34,653 bases of DNA from an uncultured Anaerovibrio sp. Lineage in GTDB: Bacteria; Bacillota; Negativicutes; Selenomonadales; Selenomonadaceae. The stretch covers positions 1 through 34,653 of the forward strand of contig NZ_CAMYWM010000013.1 in NCBI RefSeq assembly GCF_947302755.1. Reading direction: 5' to 3'. The notes below the pieces were generated by a model, which was not told the DNA's origin, made no database searches, and saw only the letters and a program-made list of their open reading frames with translations. How positions within the stretch are numbered: the stretch's first letter is position 1; each line of letters starts with the position of its first letter. The translations under genes were made by a program, and so were the position numbers. Below, piece after piece: positions 6,960 through 16,404 of the stretch.

Positions 6960-8408
6960 TTACTGCAGGAAGGTATAGGCCGCCAAATTGGTAAGCTCGG
7001 CCAATTTCTCCGGCCATACGCCAAAGAGAATGGTAGCAATAACACTTATAACCGCCGCAGCCCGAACTGCACCGCTGATATGCAGTGCCTTGCCGTCTCC
7101 CTCTGTAAGATACATTGCCTTGGTCACCTGCAAATAGTAGTATACGGAAATCATGGACATGATAAAGCCCACAAAGGCCAGCCACAAATACCCCTGATTT
7201 ACTACCGCCGTAAAGAGATACAGCTTACCGGCAAACCCCGCTGTTGGCGGAATACCGGCCATGGACAGCAGGGATATGGTCATGACCGCTGCCAGAACAG
7301 GAGCCGACTTGGCCAATCCGGTCAGGGATTTATAATCAGAACCGCCGCGCTGCTGCTCCACCACCGAAAGGGCCGTGAAGGCACCTACATTGGCAAATAC
7401 ATACAGCATTCCGTAGAACATTACGGCCTTCATGCCGGGGTAATCGGCAGAAACCATGCCCACCATCATATAGCCTGCCTGGGCAATAGAGGAATAGGCC
7501 AGCATACGCTTTACGTCATTTTGGCGGATGGCCATAATGTTACCGCCAATCATACATACAGCCGACAATAGGGCCAGCATTGGCAGCCAATAGAAGCCAA
7601 TCAATGGGAAGGCCACGAACAGTACCCGCATAAATACTGCAATACCGGCTGCCTTTGATCCCATGGCCAGCATGGCCGTCACTGGTGTAGGTGCCCCCTG
7701 ATATACATCAGGAGCCCACATGTGGAACGGAATAACTGACAGCTTGAAGAAGAAGCCAATCATAATCATGGTAGCTCCTGCCAGGCCAGCGGCTGTAAAC
7801 AGGTGCTGATTATGAAAGAGCTCATAAAACTGAACTGTACCGGCAGTACCATATACCAGGCTGATACCGTAGAGCATAATGGCCGTGGAAACCGAACCAA
7901 CAACCAGATATTTTACCGCCGCCTCAGAGGAATTTACTGAGGAAATTCGGGCACCTACTAAAATATAGAAGGATATGGTCATAAGCTCAAGACCAATAAA
8001 TGAAGTCAGGAAGTCATTGGCCGAAGCCAGTACACACATCCCCAGCAGGGCCATCATAAGGAGAGCATAAAATTCCCCCTTGTAGCGAAGCACCGTCTGC
8101 ATATAATCCATGGAGAAGAGCAATGTGAACACAGTGGCAACCATAAAGAGCTGTTTGAAAAACAGGGAATAATTATCCACTATATACATCATATCCATAA
8201 AATATCTGGTATTGGCCGCCCCATCAGCAGCTGCCGCCCCCGGCACATACATGGAAAACATATACAAAACCCAACCGGTAAGGGCAAATACCAGAACCCC
8301 GCCAATACTCTTGCGGGACTCATTCTCCGGCAATACCAGGTCCATAACAATAGCAAACAGGCCAAGGACCAAAATGAAAATTTCTGTACTAATAGCTTCA
8401 AAATTCAT
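6960..8408 (-). CDS. nuoN: NADH-quinone oxidoreductase-like subunit N
   Basis: 482-residue polytopic membrane protein, one of three antiporter-like proton-pumping modules of complex I. It has about 14 hydrophobic segments; the conserved core includes MWAPDVYQGAPTPVTAML, MGSKAAGIAVFMR with the pump-lining lysine, and AYSSIAQAGYMMVG. Length is normal. The start overlaps the nuoM stop (TAATG), and GGAGGGATC serves as ribosome site. It is the last gene of the operon. Together with NuoL and NuoM it couples quinone reduction to ion transport; the conserved Lys and Glu residues seem present. Confidence 0.95.
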   Translation of the reverse strand: MNFEAISTEIFILVLGLFAIVMDLVLPENESRKSIGGVLVFALTGWVLYMFSMYVPGAAAADGAANTRYFMDMMYIVDNYSLFFKQLFMVATVFTLLFSMDYMQTVLRYKGEFYALLMMALLGMCVLASANDFLTSFIGLELMTISFYILVGARISSVNSSEAAVKYLVVGSVSTAIMLYGISLVYGTAGTVQFYELFHNQHLFTAAGLAGATMIMIGFFFKLSVIPFHMWAPDVYQGAPTPVTAMLAMGSKAAGIAVFMRVLFVAFPLIGFYWLPMLALLSAVCMIGGNIMAIRQNDVKRMLAYSSIAQAGYMMVGMVSADYPGMKAVMFYGMLYVFANVGAFTALSVVEQQRGGSDYKSLTGLAKSAPVLAAVMTISLLSMAGIPPTAGFAGKLYLFTAVVNQGYLWLAFVGFIMSMISVYYYLQVTKAMYLTEGDGKALHISGAVRAAAVISVIATILFGVWPEKLAELTNLAAYTFLQ

Positions 8409-9943
8409 TATCTGATCCCTCCTATAAATTCAGGAACCTCGGCTATCCGATCCAGCAATGGCATCAGCTGCTCAGTACCGGAGCCAACCATTCCCATAAG
8501 CAGCTGGGGGAAAATACCGAAGCCAACCAGGGCAATTCCCAAAATAATTAACGGCATCATTTCCACACCCCGGGCATCCTTGTATCTGTCAAATTTGGAA
8601 TCCCGCGGACCAAAGAGCACCTTGGCCAATACACGCAGGGTATACAGGGCGGTAAATATAATCCCGGAAATTGCCAAAATGGCCAAAACAGGATATACGC
8701 TGAAGGAACCAACAAAAATCGTAAACTCAGGAATAAAGCCAATGAGTCCCGGCAACCCCAGGGATGCCATACCGGCCAGCATAAAGCCGGTGGCCACCCG
8801 AGGCATCTGGTGAGCCAGACCACGAAGCTCCGTAACACTTCTCATGTGCGTCTTTTCATATACAAAGCCAATCATGGAGAAGAACAGGGCACTCATGACA
8901 CCATGGGCCACCATATTGGCCACAGCGCCGCTGACCGAAACCACATTCAGGCAGGCAAAGCCCAAGAGCACATATCCCATATGGGATACGGAGGAATAAC
9001 CGATTACATATTTCAAATCCTTTTGGGCCAAGGCGATATAGGCCGCATACATAACATTTATAATGGCCAGGCCGGCAATAACCGGTGCCCAGAATTTAGC
9101 CCCCAGGGGCAGCACCAGCAAGCCAATACGAATAAGACCATAGCCACCGATTTTCTTTAATACACCGGCATGAATCATGGACACCGCCGTAGGTGCCCCG
9201 GCATAACCATCCGGTGACCAGCTGTGGAAGGGGAACATGGAAAGCAATGAACCAAAGCCCAACAGCAGCAGCAAAAAGGCAAAAATCTGGAATTCCTCAC
9301 TGAGAAGGCCATTTTGCCCGGCCGCAGCCAAAGCCTGCATATCAAAGGTCCGCAGGCCAGCCACATCACCAACCGTCAGATAAAGGGCAACCACGCCCAC
9401 CAGCATAAAGGCAGATCCCATCAGCAGATATATAGTCAGCTTCATGCCAGCATATTCCTTGGAAACCCGTTTGGTGGAGCCCCAAATAATAACCATGATG
9501 TAAATGGGAATAACCACTACCTCATAGCAAAGAAGGAATATAAACAAATCCGTGGCAATAAACGTACCCGTAACACCGGCAATGAGAATCATCAGCAGAA
9601 TGTAAAATTCCTTCGGACGATTGGTAATATTCCAGGAGCTGTATACTGCTGCCAATCCAATCAAATCTGTCAAAAGCAGCATTGGCAGGGAAATACCATC
9701 CACGCCTAATGCGTAATGCACCCCCAAATCCTTAATCCAGGGAATATTTTCGGTAAACTGCATTCCCCCGGCCGTCATATCATAAAAGAAGAAGGCATAA
9801 AGGGTAAGAGCCAAGGCCACTGTCATGGCCGATGCCGCAATCACCCTTACGGATTGTGCCGCCTTTGGTGAAACAAAGCAAAGAATAACAGCAGCGCAGA
9901 TAGGTGCCAGCAGGACTGCTGATAACAAAGGAAAGCTCGTCAT
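8408..9943 (-). CDS. nuoM: NADH-quinone oxidoreductase-like subunit M
   Basis: 511-residue antiporter-like membrane subunit. Recognisable stretches are FLLCYEVVVIPIYIMVIIWG with the functional Glu on TM5, PFHSWSPDGYAGAPTAVSMI, HAGVLKKIGGYGLIR with the channel lysine, and YSSVSHMGYVLLG. About 14 membrane helices. The start overlaps the nuoL stop by one base (TAATG) and its stop overlaps nuoN in the same way, so the three pump genes are tightly coupled. No truncation or missing key residues seen. Confidence 0.96.
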   Translation of the reverse strand: MTSFPLLSAVLLAPICAAVILCFVSPKAAQSVRVIAASAMTVALALTLYAFFFYDMTAGGMQFTENIPWIKDLGVHYALGVDGISLPMLLLTDLIGLAAVYSSWNITNRPKEFYILLMILIAGVTGTFIATDLFIFLLCYEVVVIPIYIMVIIWGSTKRVSKEYAGMKLTIYLLMGSAFMLVGVVALYLTVGDVAGLRTFDMQALAAAGQNGLLSEEFQIFAFLLLLLGFGSLLSMFPFHSWSPDGYAGAPTAVSMIHAGVLKKIGGYGLIRIGLLVLPLGAKFWAPVIAGLAIINVMYAAYIALAQKDLKYVIGYSSVSHMGYVLLGFACLNVVSVSGAVANMVAHGVMSALFFSMIGFVYEKTHMRSVTELRGLAHQMPRVATGFMLAGMASLGLPGLIGFIPEFTIFVGSFSVYPVLAILAISGIIFTALYTLRVLAKVLFGPRDSKFDRYKDARGVEMMPLIILGIALVGFGIFPQLLMGMVGSGTEQLMPLLDRIAEVPEFIGGIR

Positions 9944-11841
9944 TACAATGCACCTCCCAGAACTGCCAAATAGTAGAGGCTATATGCCACAAGGATAATC
10001 ACACCACAGATAAAGACCCCGGAATAATGCTGGGCCTGTCCGTTTTGTGCCTTGCTTAAAATCCAGCTGATGCCTCCAACCAGATGAGCCAATCCGTTGA
10101 TAACGCCATCAACAATATAGATGTCAATCCAGTAGAATACCTTGGCAACACCATCTACAAATACCTTAATAAGGGCTTCGTAGATTTCGTCAATATAAAA
10201 TTTATTAAAGCTCAGCTTATAAAGTATGCCGGTTTTCTCTGCAATCGCATCTGAACTCCAACGCTTGGCACCATAGATATTCCAGGCAATACCGAAGGCA
10301 ATGAAGGAAAGAATCGTAGAGGATACGGCTATAGTCATATCTATACCAGCCTCATGGGGATGACCAAAGCGAACCCACTCACCAAAGCCGGCCACATGGC
10401 CCCAAAGGCCGCTTACTACTGCCAACGCAGCCAAAACCACCAATGGGAACAGCATAAATCTTGACACCTCATGGGCATGCTCATAGGCCTCCTCGCTGGC
10501 TGGTTCACCAAAGAAGGTGACAAACAGCAGACGGGCCATATAGAAGGCGGTCATAAAGGCGGTGAGGGTGGCCAGCACATACAATGGGGTGCTTACCTGA
10601 GCCGCAGCCAGCAGGATTTCATCCTTGGAGAAAAAGCCTGCAAAGGGTGGAATACCGGCAATGGCCAGCACGCCAATGGTCATGGTGGCAAAGGTTACCG
10701 GCATTTTCCTCCTAAGACCACCCATCTTAAAGATATTCGCCTCGTCCGCCATAGCGTGCATTACAGCACCGGCACAGAGGAACAGCAGAGCCTTGAAAAA
10801 GGCATGGGTCATCAAATGGAAGAAGGAGGCCGTAAGGGAGCCAACTCCCAGGGCCAACATCATATAGCCCAGCTGACTGATGGTGGAATAGGCCAAAATA
10901 CGCTTTATGGCCGTCTGGGTAAAGGCGATGCTGGCCGCAAAGAAGGCGGTAAAGCCACCCACCCAGGCAATAACATTCATAACACAGGGCAACTCGCTGA
11001 ACATGAAGAAGGCACGTCCCACCAGATATACACCGGCAACAACCATGGTTGCGGCGTGAATCAGGGCTGATACCGGGGTTGGGCCCTCCATGGCATCAGG
11101 CAGCCACACATGAAGGGGGAACTGACCGGATTTACCGATTGGACCAACAAATACCAGCAGGGCAATAACCGTCATCATACCGGTACCGGCAGCCCCTATA
11201 TAGGCCGGAATAATCTCCCTTAGCTCCATGAAATCAAGGGTACCGAAGTTAATCTGCAGCAGGAGAATACCCAAAAGGAGGCCAAAGTCACCAACACGGG
11301 TGGTCATAAAGGCCTTCTTGGCGGCCTCCCTGGCCGATACCCTGTGATAATAAAAGCCGATTAACAGGTAGGAGCAAAGACCAACCAGCTCCCAGAACAC
11401 ATACATCTGCAGGAAATTTACTGCCAATACCAGCCCCAGCATGGAGGCAGCAAACAGGGAAAGGAAGGCAAAAAATCTTCCGTAGCCCTCATCCCCCTTC
11501 ATATATCCCACAGAATAAATCTGAACCAATAATGATACGGTGGAAACCACCATCAACATCATGGCAGTAAGCGGATCAATAAACACACCCATGGAAATGC
11601 TGACATTACCTATATGCATCCAGTTAAGCTGCTGAACAAAGGGCTGTTCAACACTTATTCCATAATTCACCAATGCATAGGTAACACCACAGGAAAGCAA
11701 AAAGCTTATGGTGCTCATACATACGGCAATAGCCGCCGACAGCTTTCCATAGGAGCGGGTTATCATGCCAATAATAACAAAGGCCAATGCTGGTAATAGC
11801 GGAATCAGCCAGGCATGTTCAAGTGCAAAATCATAACACAT
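9943..11841 (-). CDS. nuoL: NADH-quinone oxidoreductase-like subunit L
   Basis: 632 residues, the distal pump subunit. The conserved core has FLQMYVFWELVGLCSYLLIGF, PLHVWLPDAMEGPTPVSALI, HAATMVVAGVYLVGR and LAYSTISQLGYMMLALG. The C-terminal third (after about 480) carries the long lateral helix typical of NuoL, which tells it from NuoM and NuoN, then ends in a final membrane helix (VFICGVIILVAYSLYYLAVL). ATG 11841 follows GGGGGAG. It sits 12 nt after nuoK. Length is typical. Confidence 0.96.
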   Translation of the reverse strand: MCYDFALEHAWLIPLLPALAFVIIGMITRSYGKLSAAIAVCMSTISFLLSCGVTYALVNYGISVEQPFVQQLNWMHIGNVSISMGVFIDPLTAMMLMVVSTVSLLVQIYSVGYMKGDEGYGRFFAFLSLFAASMLGLVLAVNFLQMYVFWELVGLCSYLLIGFYYHRVSAREAAKKAFMTTRVGDFGLLLGILLLQINFGTLDFMELREIIPAYIGAAGTGMMTVIALLVFVGPIGKSGQFPLHVWLPDAMEGPTPVSALIHAATMVVAGVYLVGRAFFMFSELPCVMNVIAWVGGFTAFFAASIAFTQTAIKRILAYSTISQLGYMMLALGVGSLTASFFHLMTHAFFKALLFLCAGAVMHAMADEANIFKMGGLRRKMPVTFATMTIGVLAIAGIPPFAGFFSKDEILLAAAQVSTPLYVLATLTAFMTAFYMARLLFVTFFGEPASEEAYEHAHEVSRFMLFPLVVLAALAVVSGLWGHVAGFGEWVRFGHPHEAGIDMTIAVSSTILSFIAFGIAWNIYGAKRWSSDAIAEKTGILYKLSFNKFYIDEIYEALIKVFVDGVAKVFYWIDIYIVDGVINGLAHLVGGISWILSKAQNGQAQHYSGVFICGVIILVAYSLYYLAVLGGAL

Positions 11842-11853
11842 CCTAAACTCCCC

Positions 11854-12165
11854 CTATCCCTTCATATTATCCAGCTCATCCACATTAATAGTAAATCTGT
11901 CATTGTAGATGCGATAAGCCAGTGCCACACCGATTGCCACCTCAGCCACGCCCACAGTAATGGCGAAGACTGTCATCAGCTGACCTGTCAGGTCAGAAAC
12001 GGGAGTAAAGCGGTTGAAGGCAACAAAATTGATATTAACAGCATTAAGCATAAGCTCAATGCCCATAAGAATGGCAATTATATTACGCTTTGCCAGCGCC
12101 CCATAAAGGCCAATGGAAAACAGCATTGCAGCCAGGAGCAGACAATGTCCCAATCCAATACTCAT
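11854..12165 (-). CDS. nuoK: NADH-quinone oxidoreductase-like subunit K
   Basis: 103 residues, three transmembrane helices, equivalent to MrpC of antiporters. Characteristic segment [21 protein letters not shown] with the buried Glu (ELMLNA) that is part of the proton path. The start overlaps the nuoJ stop by 4 nt (ATGA) and uses GGAGAAG within the nuoJ end as ribosome site. Length and sequence are standard. Confidence 0.96.
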   Translation of the reverse strand: MSIGLGHCLLLAAMLFSIGLYGALAKRNIIAILMGIELMLNAVNINFVAFNRFTPVSDLTGQLMTVFAITVGVAEVAIGVALAYRIYNDRFTINVDELDNMKG

Positions 12166-12665
12166 GCTTCTCCATCTCCCTTCGCCAAGATAATAGCTCC
12201 CACAAGGGCAGCCAACAGCAGGGTTGCTGCTATTTCAAACGGTAAAATATACTTGTTCAGCATCATATCCGCCAGCTCATTGACGGTATCAGGAGAAACG
12301 TAGCCTCCCGGTGGTGCCGGCGTAGAAACAACTACTGCAATCATAACTAAAACAAAGAGTCCGGCACCGCCCAGTGCCAGTATTGTGTTGTTGTTAAAGG
12401 GATTGCCCGGAGGTCCGTCATCACGCTTTGTAAGCATAACACCCATTACCACCAGAATTGCTACACCGCCGGAATACAGCATAAACTCCATGGCCCCCAG
12501 GAAGTCAGCATCCAACCAGAAGAACAGCATACCTACGGCAATAAAGCAAGCTGTCATCAACAGAGCACTGTGAACCAGATTACGGCTCATCACTACCCCA
12601 AGGGCAGTCCCCAAAATCACCATGGCCAGCAGGTAAAACACCAGGGTACTAATCAGCTCATTCAT
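12162..12665 (-). CDS. nuoJ: NADH-quinone oxidoreductase-like subunit J
   Basis: 167 residues, five predicted membrane helices. Conserved pieces are [26 protein letters not shown], then [27 protein letters not shown] 12665 is chosen because GGAGGGG precedes it by 5 nt; a longer in-frame reading to 12704 would run back into nuoI without a ribosome site. It overlaps the nuoI end by 8 nt. NuoJ contributes to the ion path at the junction of the membrane arm. Confidence 0.94.
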   Translation of the reverse strand: MNELISTLVFYLLAMVILGTALGVVMSRNLVHSALLMTACFIAVGMLFFWLDADFLGAMEFMLYSGGVAILVVMGVMLTKRDDGPPGNPFNNNTILALGGAGLFVLVMIAVVVSTPAPPGGYVSPDTVNELADMMLNKYILPFEIAATLLLAALVGAIILAKGDGEA

Positions 12666-13065
12666 TATTACCCCTCCTGTTCCTAGCCTCTGCCAATGCA
12701 TCATAGGTCATATCCTCCTTGAAATAAGAAGCGAATTCATAATTCTTATCCCAGGAAATTGCCTTGGTAGGACATGCCTCAATACATAAATCACAATACA
12801 TACAACGGCCAATCTGATGTACATAGGCCTCCATGTGACGCTTTTTGTTCTCATCCACCGAAACCGTAAGGTCCAGTGCAGCGTTTGGACAGCTTATGGC
12901 ACACAGCTTGCAGCCAATACATTTTTGTTCATCAAAGGCCAAATGACCACCGCGGAAGCGTTCAGTCATCGGCAGCTTTTCTTCAGGATAATAAACGGTT
13001 TCCTTTTTGCCAAACCAATGGCCCCAGGTAACCTTCATTCCTGTAACAAGTCCTTTGCCCCACAT
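12658..13065 (-). CDS. nuoI: NADH-quinone oxidoreductase-like subunit I (2x[4Fe-4S])
   Basis: 135 residues with two complete ferredoxin motifs, CIGCKLCAISCP and CMYCDLCIEACP, which carry clusters N6a and N6b and pass electrons to NuoB. The N-terminus (WGKGLVTGMKVTWGHWFGKK) is the amphipathic region that lies on the membrane. AGGAGG precedes ATG 13065. As no NuoE, F or G genes are present in this operon, NuoI would be the entry point for electrons, possibly from ferredoxin; that is inference by analogy with archaeal and cyanobacterial complexes. Confidence 0.96.
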   Translation of the reverse strand: MWGKGLVTGMKVTWGHWFGKKETVYYPEEKLPMTERFRGGHLAFDEQKCIGCKLCAISCPNAALDLTVSVDENKKRHMEAYVHQIGRCMYCDLCIEACPTKAISWDKNYEFASYFKEDMTYDALAEARNRRGNNE

Positions 13066-13080
13066 AATTGAAGCCTCCTA

Positions 13081-14118
13081 TCACATTACATTGTAAACGT
13101 AGATGCCAACCCCGGTCAGCAGAACGTTAATAAGGGCGATTGGCAGCAGCACCTTCCAGCCGAAGGACAGCATGCTGTCCACCCTGGCCCGTGGGAAGGT
13201 CCAGCCCACCCACTGATAAAAGAGAACGCACAGTAAGGTTTTTATCCAGAACCAGCAGAACCCAGGCAAAAAGTCAGGTCCATGCCAGCCACCCAAAAAC
13301 AGGGTAGTAGTCAAAATACCAATACACATGAGGTTCGAGAACTCAGCCAGGAAAAACAGGGCCCAGCGCATGCCGGTATATTCCGTAAATGGACCGGCAA
13401 TGATCTCCGATTCACCCTCTACAATGTTAAATGGAGGACGGTTGCTCTCCACAAGGGCCGTAACAATATAAATAAGGAAAGCCAGTGGCTGTAAAACCAC
13501 AAACCACACCTCAGACTGGGCCTCCACAATGGCACTCATCTTCAAAGAACCGGTAATCATGACGATGCCCATAAGAGCGAATACCATAGGCACCTCATAG
13601 CCCAGCATCTGGGCCACAGTCCGCATACCACCTATCAGGGCATATTTACTGTTGGAGGAATACCCGCCCATGAGAAACGGCAAAACCGTCTGGGAGGTAA
13701 TGGCTATCAGCAGGAACAGTCCCACATTGACGTCAGCCAGTATAACCCCATCATCAAAGGGGAAGAAGGCATAAATCAATGCAGATGGCACCAACAGAAG
13801 AATTGGGGATAACACCCAAAGCCACTTATCAATGCCCCGGGGAACAATGTCCTCCTTGTCCATCAGCTTAAGCATATCTGCCACAGACTGAAGCAAGCCG
13901 CCGGGACCTACCCGGTTTGGTCCGATACGGACCTGGATAAATGCGCAGATTTTTCGTTCTCCCAGGGTAAATACCAGGGCTGAGGTAGCCATTATCAAAA
14001 GGAGAATAGTCGCGCATATTACCGTCATAAGAAGATCTACCAATATAGGAACGCCGATTAATGACGTCAGAATTTCTCTGAGGGACTGGCCCAAAGAGTA
14101 TAGAATTCCGCTATGCAT
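13081..14118 (-). CDS. nuoH: NADH-quinone oxidoreductase-like subunit H
   Basis: 345 residues, eight or nine membrane helices. It carries RIGPNRVGPGGLLQSVADMLKLM near residue 65, the quinone-site loop EGESEIIAGPFTEYTGMRWA, and WVGWTFPRARVDSM near the C-terminus. NuoH forms the quinone channel together with NuoB and NuoD. AGGTGG precedes ATG 14118. Unlike the other nuo genes it is separated from its predecessor, nuoD, by 141 nt filled by a dispersed repeat copy. Confidence 0.96.
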   Translation of the reverse strand: MHSGILYSLGQSLREILTSLIGVPILVDLLMTVICATILLLIMATSALVFTLGERKICAFIQVRIGPNRVGPGGLLQSVADMLKLMDKEDIVPRGIDKWLWVLSPILLLVPSALIYAFFPFDDGVILADVNVGLFLLIAITSQTVLPFLMGGYSSNSKYALIGGMRTVAQMLGYEVPMVFALMGIVMITGSLKMSAIVEAQSEVWFVVLQPLAFLIYIVTALVESNRPPFNIVEGESEIIAGPFTEYTGMRWALFFLAEFSNLMCIGILTTTLFLGGWHGPDFLPGFCWFWIKTLLCVLFYQWVGWTFPRARVDSMLSFGWKVLLPIALINVLLTGVGIYVYNVM

Positions 14119-14136
14119 ATTTCCACCTGCCTATTC

Positions 14137-14253
14137 AATGACACTTCTTCAAGGAAAATTTAACCTTCACTTGAATTTAGTCGAATTAATCCAGAGCTCT
14201 ACGGAGGCCTGCCCCCACCTTGGGTGAGGAAGCTTCGGCTCCGTCAGCATGGG
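14137..14253 (+). repeat. Dispersed two-hairpin repeat, copy A (full length, inside nuo operon)
   Basis: Fills the nuoD-nuoH gap. First module AATGACACTTCTTCAAGG to CTTCACTTGAATTTAG and second module CCAGAGCTCTACGGAGG to GGCTCCGTCAGCATGGG align end to end with the complement of copy B. The first stem is degraded, but the outer stem of module 2 is kept as ACGGAG/CTCCGT with different bases from copy B. Confidence 0.65.
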
Positions 14254-14259
14254 TCTGTA

Positions 14260-15357
14260 TTAGCAATCCACCTCGCCCATTAAGGGGTCGATGGTAGCAA
14301 ATGCTGTAACGGCATCAGCCAGCAGCATTCCCTTGCACATGGTGTCCAGGGCCTGTAAATTTACAAAGGATGGACGACGTATGTGAACCCGGTACGGCTT
14401 GGTAGAGCCATCACTTACTATATAGAAGCCAAGCTCACCGCGGGTATTCTCCACGCGATGATATGCGTCCCCCTTAGGCGGGCGCAATACCTTTGGCACC
14501 TTGGCCATATACGCCCCAGCAGGCATATTATCCAGTGCCTGCTGGATAATTTTTGCACTTTCAGCGATTTCCTTAATCCGAATCATATAGCGGTCCCAGT
14601 TATCGCCCCGCTTCCCCACAGGTACGTCAAAGTCAAATTTTCCGTAGGCACCATATTTATCTATCTTGCGAATATCATAATCCACGCCGCTGGCTCTGAT
14701 ATTTGGACCGGACATGCCAAACTTCAAGGCCATTTCCTTTGTTATAATGGAAGTTTTCTTCATTCTGGCCTGGAAAATCTCGTTTCCGCTGAACAGCTTA
14801 TTGTATTCATCCAGCATTGCCGGAACGTAATCAATAAATTTCTGGGTATCCCGCAAAAACTCATCCTGGGCATCCGCCGCTACGCCGCCAATACGGATAT
14901 AGTGGGCGGTCATACGGGCACCACAAATGATATTAAATAAATCCAGAATTTTCTCCCGATCCCGGAACGCGTATATCATGCCGGTGGCTGAACCCAGATC
15001 ATTGGTCAGGGAGCCAATAAATACATGATGGCTGGCAATACGATTCAGCTCAGCACAAATTACCCGGATATATTCGGCCCGCTCAGGCACCTCGATACCC
15101 GCCAGCTTTTCCACAGCCATGCAGAACCCCAAATTGTTATTCATAGCCGATACGTAATCCAGGCGGTCGGTAAAGGGTACACACTGTACATAGGTACGGG
15201 ATTCCATCAGCTTTTCAATTCCCCGATGAAGGTATCCCATTACCGGCTTGGCTCCAACGATATTTTCACCGTCAAGCTCCACCTGAACCTGAAGCACTCC
15301 ATGGGTACTTGGATGCTGTGGTCCCATATTTAAGACATACTTCTCTGTTTGTGCCAT
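14260..15357 (-). CDS. nuoD: NADH-quinone oxidoreductase-like subunit D (49-kDa)
   Basis: 365 residues, quinone-binding subunit related to [NiFe]-hydrogenase large subunits. It shows NMGPQHPSTHGVLQ with the quinone-site His, GYLHRGIEKLMESRTY, VPFTDRLDYVSAMNNNL and GVDYDIRKID. Hydrogenase CxxC ligand pairs are absent, so it is not a hydrogenase. The usual C-terminal GEVDR is GEVDC here. GGAGGGG precedes ATG 15357. It overlaps nuoC by 28 nt, so C and D are separate proteins, not the fused form. Confidence 0.96.
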   Translation of the reverse strand: MAQTEKYVLNMGPQHPSTHGVLQVQVELDGENIVGAKPVMGYLHRGIEKLMESRTYVQCVPFTDRLDYVSAMNNNLGFCMAVEKLAGIEVPERAEYIRVICAELNRIASHHVFIGSLTNDLGSATGMIYAFRDREKILDLFNIICGARMTAHYIRIGGVAADAQDEFLRDTQKFIDYVPAMLDEYNKLFSGNEIFQARMKKTSIITKEMALKFGMSGPNIRASGVDYDIRKIDKYGAYGKFDFDVPVGKRGDNWDRYMIRIKEIAESAKIIQQALDNMPAGAYMAKVPKVLRPPKGDAYHRVENTRGELGFYIVSDGSTKPYRVHIRRPSFVNLQALDTMCKGMLLADAVTAFATIDPLMGEVDC

Positions 15358-15830
15358 GTCAGCACCCCTCCTTCGATTTTAGGCTCCAAAGGTACAAAAT
15401 CCTTTCTTAGAGGATGGGCCCCGTAATTATCCGGCAGCAGGATACGGCGCAAATCCGGATGATGGAGGAACCTAACCCCCATAAGGTCGTAGGTCTCCCT
15501 TTCCTCAAAATTGGTTCCCTCCCAAATCTGAGTCATGGACTCTACCTCAGGATTGTCCCGGTCAAGCTTAACCTTTACCGTAAGCCACTTGTCATACCGA
15601 CGGGAATAAAGGCTGTACACCATTTCAATATATTCCTTATAGTCCACCGCCGTCAGCATCCCCATACGGTCGAAGGAGTAGGTAGGAGTCTCCCTTAGCA
15701 CCCGCATCAGGTCAAGGAGCTGCTCCTTGCCAATATAAATAGCCGGCTCTGCCTGCCCGGCATCGTATTCAGCCGAATCAAACTGTTCCTTAAGCAGGTC
15801 CAGCTTTTCCAATTCAAAATAAGTTCCCAT
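15330..15830 (-). CDS. nuoC: NADH-quinone oxidoreductase-like subunit C (30-kDa)
   Basis: 166 residues. The conserved C-terminal signature EERETYDLMGVRFLHHPDLR, RILLPDNYGAHPLRKDF is intact. NuoC is a peripheral structural partner of NuoD. The N-terminal part (about 1-60) is diverged and short, as in many Firmicutes. Ribosome site GAGGGCGG precedes ATG 15830; one base separates it from the nuoB stop. Confidence 0.94.
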   Translation of the reverse strand: MGTYFELEKLDLLKEQFDSAEYDAGQAEPAIYIGKEQLLDLMRVLRETPTYSFDRMGMLTAVDYKEYIEMVYSLYSRRYDKWLTVKVKLDRDNPEVESMTQIWEGTNFEERETYDLMGVRFLHHPDLRRILLPDNYGAHPLRKDFVPLEPKIEGGVLTWHKQRSMS

Positions 15831-15831
15831 A

Positions 15832-16404
15832 TTATTCCGCCCTCTCTTCCATTGTATTTACAGGACGGGTCATCAGCTCAAGATTGGCCCTGCTGATTGC
15901 CTTGGCCTCCTGGGCATCACGGCCCAGCTCCGGATGACGGATAAGCTTTTTCAGCTTGAGCATAGCATCAATAAGGGCCTCTGGTCTTGGTGGACAGCCT
16001 GGCAAATACACATCCACCGGCATAATCTTATCAAGGCCGGTAACAACCGAATAGGAATCGGCAAAGGGCCCGCCACCAATATTACAGTTACCCATGGCAA
16101 TGACATATTTAGGCTCAGGCATCTCCTCATAAAGACGAATAAGCGGTGGTGTCATTTTCCAGGTAAGAGTACCGGCCACAATCAGCAAATCCGACTGACG
16201 GGGACAGGAACGAAATACCTCATAGCCAAATCGGGCCAAATCAAAGCGGGAGGCTGCCGCACACATCATTTCTATTGAGCAGCAGGCAAGACCTGATGAC
16301 AAAGGCCAAATTGAATTGGATTTACCCCATTTAAACAGTGCGTCCACGCTGGTAACAATAACATTGTCCTTCAGCACAGGCGGCACAATATCAACTATTT
16401 CCAT
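15832..16404 (-). CDS. nuoB: NADH-quinone oxidoreductase-like subunit B (cluster N2)
   Basis: 190 residues. The four Cys ligands of the terminal [4Fe-4S] cluster N2 are visible: Cys41-Cys42 in [10 protein letters not shown], Cys107 in GNCNIGGG and Cys137 in [11 protein letters not shown]. It hands electrons to quinone at the NuoB/NuoD/NuoH site. The start is ATG 16404, with GGGGGC 6 nt upstream; a longer reading to 16515 would run antiparallel to nothing but overlaps nuoA in another frame and lacks family similarity. It overlaps the nuoA end by 10 nt. Confidence 0.96.
   Translation of the reverse strand: MEIVDIVPPVLKDNVIVTSVDALFKWGKSNSIWPLSSGLACCSIEMMCAAASRFDLARFGYEVFRSCPRQSDLLIVAGTLTWKMTPPLIRLYEEMPEPKYVIAMGNCNIGGGPFADSYSVVTGLDKIMPVDVYLPGCPPRPEALIDAMLKLKKLIRHPELGRDAQEAKAISRANLELMTRPVNTMEERAE

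Noticed and set aside
10471-11070. 199-residue open frame on the + strand opposite nuoL
   Set aside because: Composition is His/Gly-rich antisense of membrane codons; nuoL is certain in this place.
14260-15357. nuoD as a hydrogenase large subunit
   Set aside because: The CxxC nickel-ligand pairs are absent and the neighbours are all complex I subunits without maturation genes.
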